Shown here piece by piece: positions 22,705 to 27,961 of a stretch of 27,961 nucleotides of DNA. Below the pieces are notes generated by a model, which had not been told where the DNA came from, made no database searches, and worked only from the letters and a program-made list of their open reading frames with translations. The DNA comes from JBCBKZ01 sp039026975 (lineage in GTDB: Bacteria; Bacteroidota; Bacteroidia; J057). A program made the position numbers and the translations under genes. Position 1 is the stretch's first letter, and each line of letters opens with the position of its first letter. Location: NCBI GenBank assembly GCA_039026975.1, contig JBCCLI010000030.1, forward strand, positions 1 through 27,961, read 5' to 3'.

Positions 22705-25700
22705 CTACCGCACAATGGTAATGATGGTGGTGGTCTCTAAGACCTTTCCTTTCTTGGATGAAACACCTGAGATCTTTCCTACATACACCCCTTCCGGGAC
22801 TATAGCCCCCTCAGCAGTTCCATCCCATCTCACCTCAACTCCTTCAATTTCAGTAATTTGTCTTCCCCATCTATTGAACACCTTCATACTCATATCACTT
22901 ATGCCTTGCGTTACCACAAAATACTCATCATTCTCGCCATCTCCATTAGGACTGAAGGCTGATGGAGCAAAGATCCGAATGTCATTTACCCTTAGCGGAC
23001 CCAAAGAAGCGGTATCTGAGCACCCAAAATCATCCAGCGCTATGAGGGTAGCCTCATACTCGCCCACTAATTCATAGGTATGGGTAGGATTTTCCTGACC
23101 GGAAGTAGTTCTATCTCCAAACTGCCATACATACTTAGTGGCATTCTGGCTTAGGTTAGTAAAGGCCACTGCTAACGCTTCTATGTCCTCTTCATTATCA
23201 GCCGTAAAAGCGGCTATGGGGCCTTCTGTAATTTGTAAAAAGGTAGTTGCAGAAGCTACACATCCCAGTTCTGAAGTAGCTACTACCTGGAAAGGCTGAG
23301 CAGTTTGGGCGGTAAAGCTGATGGTATTCCCTTCCTCTCCCGTACTCCACACTAGTGGAAGAGAGGTATTTGCGGAGGCCGTTATGGATACCTCTCCCCC
23401 TATGCAGGCCTCAACCGTATCCGCTAGCTGAATCTCCGGGATGAAAGCCACACTTACCTCCACGCTATCATATGAAACACATGCATTATCATCTCTACCT
23501 TCCACTACATATAAGGTAGTTGTAGTTGGAGAAACCGTCTGATCTGGCAGGGTACTTCTCCCTATATTTATCCAAATATAACTTTCTGCCCCTGTAGCTG
23601 TCAGGCTTATAGAATCTCCTAGACACACAGACTGGTCTGGCCCTGCATTAACGGCATCTGAGGAAAAACTATTGATAAGAACTGAATCTTGAAGAATACA
23701 TCCGTTGTCATCCTGGGCTTGTACGTAAATGAAAGCTGTTTCATTTACGGTTACCTCGGGGGTAGGCGTAGCCGCATTAATGATATTATTTAGAGAATTA
23801 GAGGTCCAGAGGTAAGAGGCAGCTCCTGCAGCTTCTAACATTACGCTACTCCCTAGACAAACAGTAGTATCAGAACTTACCGTTAAGGAATTAGTTTCTG
23901 TCCCAAAGGTGATGTACTGAGAAGCAGGGAAATCTATCTCTAAGGTCAATGCTCCTGCACCCTCATCTACCAAGCGGTAGTAGGTCTCATTACCATTTTC
24001 AAAATCTTCATCAGGGCTGGTTATCAAAAATGAAACGCCAAGATTATCAGGAATGGAAAGGGTAACCTGAGGAACTGGATTTAAAGGCTCCGTTACATGC
24101 CACGTACGAGCCATAGCTACACAGCTAACGGAGTCGTTCCCTGTAATAGGCCTGGTAATATCCAAGGCCTGATTATCATGTCCCCACATCAGGTAGGACA
24201 TATCTGTAGGGAAATCATTGGGATTAACCCTATTCAAGGGAAAAATTCCCCCCAAACCCATAGTCAGCAAAGCGGTGGGCGCACGATTAGCAGACTGCTT
24301 ATGGTCAAGGTTAGCACATTCATCCTGTGCTATGGCTGCTACCTCATTTGCATAGGGATCTCCAGCCGTTCTTAGGACATCCCCAGCAGAAGAGTATAAG
24401 TCATGAGGAAGGGAGAAGCCGTACTTAATCCCCAGATGGGACTGGACTTGTTCTCTTTGGGCCTGGTCTAAGGCTGTGGGGAAAATGATCAGTTCTGCCA
24501 AATTCCCATCTAGTAGCAACTCAGGGACATTAGCATCTGACAGTTGGGCTCCTACCGTTAACTCTGCATCTATCCATTCCTCTACTTGGAGAGCAGCATT
24601 CCCGTTTGCCATTCCATTCAAAAATGCCTCTGCCAAGGCTCCTGTCCGTACGGTACTCACCAGGCTAAGTTCCTGCCCTACAGGTGTGTCAAATACGAGA
24701 GGAGTCCCATTATCCCCAACAAAAGCTCTTGAAGCTGATAATCCTGTTTGTGTATTGGTAGGATTCCCATTAGAGAATACCAGTCCATCATTATTTGCAT
24801 TAAATACAGCAAACATAGAAATCTCCCCTTGTCTCCTTAAAAGGGAGCTATTCAAAGGGATAGACTCCAGGAAATTATTCTCTCTCAAGGCTATCGTTCT
24901 ATAGAAATTTTCCACGCCATCAGTAGCCCAAAAGATACCTGGATTCCTTAGTGCAAAAGGATTTTCCTGTAAGAATGAATTGCCGCTGATATCCCCCCAA
25001 CCTGTTAATTGATTGGCAGGACTAAGTACGATAGATTCTGGAGACAGCCATAGGGCAGCAGACGTAGAGGCACATGAAAATGCATCAGGGCATTCAAACT
25101 CAAAGGCGGTAGAAAGACTTGTTTGCCCACAGCCATCCAAGACTCCCTGCACGGTATATTCTCCCCCTCCGTAGGGACCCGTAAATAGAGATCCCGTGGG
25201 TTCTTCTACTAAAAACTCACCATCTCTATACCATAAGTATCTATCATATTCTGATCCCAGCACAAAAAGGTATGATCCATCTCTACATACATCTCCTCCT
25301 CCCCCAAGACTAAGCGAGGTAAGAAAGGGGTTATCTGTAGGGAAACCTGCGTAATATCCCGCCCAGCCGATGGCTCCAGACTGCCCAAATACACCTACCT
25401 GTAAGGCGCCATCTGAAACAACAGATACATTTCCTACTAATCCATCAATCCTGTAAGTGGAGAATATCGCATTCCCTGGCACGGGTGTAGCTGCTGGTAA
25501 ATTCACCACTCCATTTCCATCTGTCACTTCTAATACTGCATCTGTAGTCGTAACTAAAATAACTCCTCCAGAAAAGATAGTATTCCCTATCTGGTCTGTT
25601 GAAGCAATATTATTCACCTCTCTGGGCTGAAAGCAATTAATAGGAGGGACAAAATTCAGGGAGAGGTTTATATTCACATCAGTAGAGGAAAGCATTTGGT

Positions 25701-26727
25701 ACATGTAGGCAGGATTACTCGTCTGCACATACATGTTTCCTCTATTGGCTCCGTAATTTACTGTGGGAATGGGGAAGTATTCTCCAGCATTGAGTACAGC
25801 TATGGGATTAGCCTCACCATTAACGTAGACCTCTGTATTATCCTCATGGGCTATGACTATGGGACGCTCCTGTACATCCCCTCCGTTCCCCTTTACCACT
25901 ATGTATTCATCCCCTATCCACTCTATAGGTACAGGCTGGTCTATCCCCATGTCCTGTTGGTTTTGGGGTTCTGGTGCGCCTAATATAGATCCACAGCTTA
26001 GGACAATCGGCTTTCCATTAGTGGACTCTACCAGGGCTCCCATTAATGCATTAGCGCTTTGGGGGGTCACGTTGGGGGTGTTCATATTCACACCCACTAT
26101 ATAGGTTTCTCCCTGATTCAAGGTAGCTATGAGCTCATCTTCTTGCCCGTTATTAGCAAAAACTGTTTCAGGGGGAAAATCACTTATCCTGATGTTAGTA
26201 GCATCTTCTAAGGCAAGTATGCCTATGTATGAAGCTCTTGGTCTTCCAGCATTTCCTTCGTACTCAATTATCTGACCAGTTCTAAAGGTAGTTCCTGCCC
26301 CAATCCTTCCCTTAGCAGTAAGAGACCCGCCTTGGTTATTACTGAGAATCCTGAGATTAGCATAAAAGGGAAGAGAAGCCTGTAAGCAATATCCCTTTCC
26401 CTGTAGAACAGTATTGATATTATTAGCGGAAGAGGTGGCTATGGGAGTTTCCCCTCCACCTACATCGAATCTTCCCGGATTTTGATTAGAGATAGTAACT
26501 TCTGCTATCACTGTCTGGCAAGCAGCATCTAAGATTCTAACAGGAAAAGGTACCTCACTGGGTGTAGATAAATAGATATACTGCTGCTCCAACCAAGCCT
26601 GGTTTTGTGAATAGGCTGGAGGAATCCAGTGCTGTGTGTCTAATTGTGCGCTTATATGAAAATAGGAGAGAGTATATAGAGCTAGGAGTGTGATCGGTAG
26701 CTTAATTCTGCCTAGGACTGATTTCAT
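22705..26727 (-). CDS. T9SS-secreted adhesin-like paralogue: IgGFc-binding-like, LamG-like, three Ig-like repeats, PKD, type B sorting domain
   Basis: This is a 1340-aa paralogue of the next gene downstream with the same domain order. The signal peptide ends ISA/Q and is followed by LDTQHWIPPAY. Then come the IgGFc-binding-like domain (~30-470; SLNFVPPINCFQPRE), an Ig-like segment (GSLFTGPYGGGEY, as in the paralogue), LamG-like ~555-765 (HLGIKYGFSLP) and the KQS module (ECANLDHKQSANR). Three Ig-like repeats follow at ~949-1170, then PKD (YVWQFGDRTTSG) and the type B sorting domain (~1252-1340; PSAFSPNGDGENDEY, VFNRWGRQI). The ~230-residue length difference equals three repeat units. It should be exported across the outer membrane by the type IX system and attached outside. 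It has its own terminator and a short leader, so it is probably transcribed alone. Confidence 0.88.
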   Translation of the reverse strand: MKSVLGRIKLPITLLALYTLSYFHISAQLDTQHWIPPAYSQNQAWLEQQYIYLSTPSEVPFPVRILDAACQTVIAEVTISNQNPGRFDVGGGETPIATSSANNINTVLQGKGYCLQASLPFYANLRILSNNQGGSLTAKGRIGAGTTFRTGQIIEYEGNAGRPRASYIGILALEDATNIRISDFPPETVFANNGQEDELIATLNQGETYIVGVNMNTPNVTPQSANALMGALVESTNGKPIVLSCGSILGAPEPQNQQDMGIDQPVPIEWIGDEYIVVKGNGGDVQERPIVIAHEDNTEVYVNGEANPIAVLNAGEYFPIPTVNYGANRGNMYVQTSNPAYMYQMLSSTDVNINLSLNFVPPINCFQPREVNNIASTDQIGNTIFSGGVILVTTTDAVLEVTDGNGVVNLPAATPVPGNAIFSTYRIDGLVGNVSVVSDGALQVGVFGQSGAIGWAGYYAGFPTDNPFLTSLSLGGGGDVCRDGSYLFVLGSEYDRYLWYRDGEFLVEEPTGSLFTGPYGGGEYTVQGVLDGCGQTSLSTAFEFECPDAFSCASTSAALWLSPESIVLSPANQLTGWGDISGNSFLQENPFALRNPGIFWATDGVENFYRTIALRENNFLESIPLNSSLLRRQGEISMFAVFNANNDGLVFSNGNPTNTQTGLSASRAFVGDNGTPLVFDTPVGQELSLVSTVRTGALAEAFLNGMANGNAALQVEEWIDAELTVGAQLSDANVPELLLDGNLAELIIFPTALDQAQREQVQSHLGIKYGFSLPHDLYSSAGDVLRTAGDPYANEVAAIAQDECANLDHKQSANRAPTALLTMGLGGIFPLNRVNPNDFPTDMSYLMWGHDNQALDITRPITGNDSVSCVAMARTWHVTEPLNPVPQVTLSIPDNLGVSFLITSPDEDFENGNETYYRLVDEGAGALTLEIDFPASQYITFGTETNSLTVSSDTTVCLGSSVMLEAAGAASYLWTSNSLNNIINAATPTPEVTVNETAFIYVQAQDDNGCILQDSVLINSFSSDAVNAGPDQSVCLGDSISLTATGAESYIWINIGRSTLPDQTVSPTTTTLYVVEGRDDNACVSYDSVEVSVAFIPEIQLADTVEACIGGEVSITASANTSLPLVWSTGEEGNTISFTAQTAQPFQVVATSELGCVASATTFLQITEGPIAAFTADNEEDIEALAVAFTNLSQNATKYVWQFGDRTTSGQENPTHTYELVGEYEATLIALDDFGCSDTASLGPLRVNDIRIFAPSAFSPNGDGENDEYFVVTQGISDMSMKVFNRWGRQITEIEGVEVRWDGTAEGAIVPEGVYVGKISGVSSKKGKVLETTTIITIVR
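23217..23880 (-). repeat. Three tandem Ig-like repeats in the smaller adhesin
   Basis: Units begin at SSDTTVCLGSS, AGPDQSVCLGD and LADTVEACIGG. By motif they correspond to the first, second and last units of the six-repeat paralogue, so the middle units appear absent here or added there. Confidence 0.7.
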
Positions 26728-26742
26728 TTTGGGTTTCTATTC

Positions 26743-26750
26743 CAAATATG
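26743..26750 (-). promoter_or_regulatory. CATATTTG -7-like box upstream of the smaller adhesin
   Basis: The same octamer as at 22200-22207, here only about 15 nt before the ATG at 26727, which would give a very short leader. One mismatch to TAnnTTTG. Confidence 0.3.
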
Positions 26751-26871
26751 CTTAAGTGGGGTAGACAGTCGAATGATTCCAAAATGTGCTGAGAAATATT
26801 CATCTCTAACAGCTTAAAAGCTTCTATAAATAGACAAATCTGTGCTAAAAAAACTTCTACTCCCGTGCTAG

Positions 26872-26934
26872 TAGTACGAAAAAATTATTTTTTAATTACA
26901 TATTCAATCAAAATATATATCCAGACTCGTACTA
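26872..26934. repeat. Inverted repeat TAGTACGA...TCGTACTA
   Basis: Exact 8-bp arms at 26872-26879 and 26927-26934 flank 47 bp of very AT-rich DNA, roughly 145-210 bp upstream of the smaller adhesin start. Possible operator half-sites; may be chance. Confidence 0.3.
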
Positions 26935-27216
26935 AAATACCTATCTTATGGGAGTTTGAAATAATCTCTTTGTTTGATGGAAACTTATTTCCCCATGAAT
27001 AACCTTAATTGGTACATTAATCGTTTCAGATGCACAGACTTACGCGTTCCCTCCTTCTCGTAAATGCCCATAAATCTGCTGAAGTTAATGTTGAATAATA
27101 TGAGGTAAGATTTTCCTTTAAGCCCTCTTCAGAGTGGTTTAATCAGTCCATAAAATGAGCCTTCTCCTATACTTCTTATATGGAAATGGGTCTATTTTTT
27201 TCCTTATCTGACATGA

Positions 27217-27961
27217 TTAAGATTGCAGCTGGTCATAATAAATCTTTTCTGTGATAGCAGACCAGGAGGTCATGGTGTTTCTGAACTCATTAAATGCTGC
27301 ATATACCTTCTGACTTTTTTCATCATTAGCCACCATTTCATCCAGGGTTTCTCTGGTAAATTGCCGGAGTGCCTGTATGACTTCCTTTGGATATGGACGG
27401 ACGGATACGTCAGACTCTGCTTTGATCTTATCTAGATATGCTTGGTTACGGGACTCAAATTCTGATAGTGTCCAACTATTTTGGTAAGCCATGGCAAACC
27501 TTATGATAGCCTGTAAATCAGCAGGGAGCGCCTCAAACTTAGCTTTATTGACTACTCCCTCTATACAAGTTCCTGCCTCATGCCATCCCGGATAGTAGTA
27601 ATAGTCAGCTATTTCATGGAATCCCATGATGTAATCATGATAGGGACCTATCCATTCTGTAGCATCTATGACGCCTCTTTCCAGGTTAGTATAAATTTCT
27701 CCTCCAGCTACTAGTTTAGGAGAACCCCCGGCCTTACTAAGTACTTTCGCACCTAGACCAGGCATACGCATTTTGAGGCCTTTTATATCATCCAGACTGT
27801 TGATTTCTCTGTTAAACCAACCTCCCATCTGTACGCCTGTATTACCGGCCAGCATGGGAATAAGGTTAAAAGGTGCATACAGTTCTTCCCAGAGAGAGAT
27901 TCCTCCTCCTGCCATGATCCAGGCATTCATCTGCTGGGCATTCATCCCAAAGGGTACGGAG
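27217..27961 (-). CDS. dctP: TRAP transporter solute-binding protein (DctP/TakP-like), 5' end cut by window edge
   Basis: DctP proteins capture the solute in the periplasm and hand it to DctQM. The frame runs off the right edge (SVPFGMNAQQMNAW at the start), so the signal peptide and first ~120 residues are missing; the Met at 27945 is internal. The sequence resembles TakP-type keto-acid-binding proteins: GNTGVQMGGWF, DATEWIGPYHDY and YYYYPGWHEAGT. These supply the Gln, Glu-Trp and Glu that I recall as coordinating sodium and carboxylate in TakP. MRMPGLGAKVL carries the conserved Arg region. Keto acids or other carboxylates are the likely ligand class, though this is not proven. The gene is on the opposite strand to dctQM and about 9.9 kb away. 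Confidence 0.92.
   Translation of the reverse strand, partial: SVPFGMNAQQMNAWIMAGGGISLWEELYAPFNLIPMLAGNTGVQMGGWFNREINSLDDIKGLKMRMPGLGAKVLSKAGGSPKLVAGGEIYTNLERGVIDATEWIGPYHDYIMGFHEIADYYYYPGWHEAGTCIEGVVNKAKFEALPADLQAIIRFAMAYQNSWTLSEFESRNQAYLDKIKAESDVSVRPYPKEVIQALRQFTRETLDEMVANDEKSQKVYAAFNEFRNTMTSWSAITEKIYYDQLQS

Larger units (their letters stand above)
26728..27216. other. 489-bp AT-rich intergenic region upstream of the smaller adhesin
   Basis: No gene is seen. It contains a CATATTTG box close to the adhesin start, an inverted repeat (26872-26934) and long A/T runs around 26880-26920. I could not identify a clear terminator for the binding-protein gene. Confidence 0.55.

Noticed and set aside
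1..27961. Search for CRISPR arrays, defence islands, toxin-antitoxin pairs, retrons or prophage genes
   Set aside because: No regularly spaced repeats, nucleases, reverse transcriptases, integrases or paired small genes of that kind were recognised.

Overview
This looks like chromosomal DNA from a member of the Bacteroidota. Evidence: two huge secreted proteins end in a type B (gliding-motility/CHU_C-like) type IX secretion sorting domain. A DUF4296-type lipoprotein is present. Ribosome-binding sites are weak or absent, a TAnnTTTG-type promoter box occurs, and the dihydroorotase has the QVH metal-site variant I associate with this phylum. The genus cannot be fixed from the window.

Left third (1-9700), mostly housekeeping genes. 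A minus-strand run reads DUF4296 lipoprotein > mutS2 > nuoE > carA (carA is cut by the left edge). Divergent from it is a dihydrofolate reductase fused to a DinB/YfiT-like domain, then ornithine aminotransferase (rocD) with a clear hairpin terminator. A minus-strand pair follows (YcxB-like membrane protein > deoxynucleoside kinase). Divergent from that pair are dihydroorotase (pyrC) and an SDR oxidoreductase, 1 bp apart. Nucleotide and folate functions (carA, pyrC, folA, dNK) recur without forming one operon.

Middle (10423-13338). A minus-strand operon encodes a helical lipoprotein, a SCO-type copper chaperone lipoprotein and a mono-haem cytochrome c. Its last gene overlaps the end of the SDR gene tail-to-tail by 52 bp. 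Next come a tail-anchored coiled-coil protein and an 843-bp gene-poor stretch with one doubtful 67-codon ORF.

Right half (13339-27961). A plus-strand operon begins with a large PP2C-like/TM/TPR/Sel1 protein and continues with 1-bp gaps into the small and large TRAP permeases (dctQ, dctM). A TRAP solute-binding protein of TakP-like type lies about 9.9 kb away on the opposite strand, cut by the right edge. Between them sit two minus-strand paralogues of 1571 and 1340 aa: signal peptide, IgGFc-binding-like domain, LamG-like domain, KQS-type domain, Ig-like repeats (6 versus 3), PKD domain and type B sorting domain. They are probably secreted, surface-attached adhesins made by duplication and repeat-number change.

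Most unusual points: the DHFR-DinB fusion; the PP2C-like protein with altered metal ligands leading a TRAP permease operon; the split TRAP system around duplicated T9SS adhesins; and a nuoE gene away from other complex I genes. No CRISPR array, tRNA, rRNA, transposase, integrase or recognisable defence system was seen.
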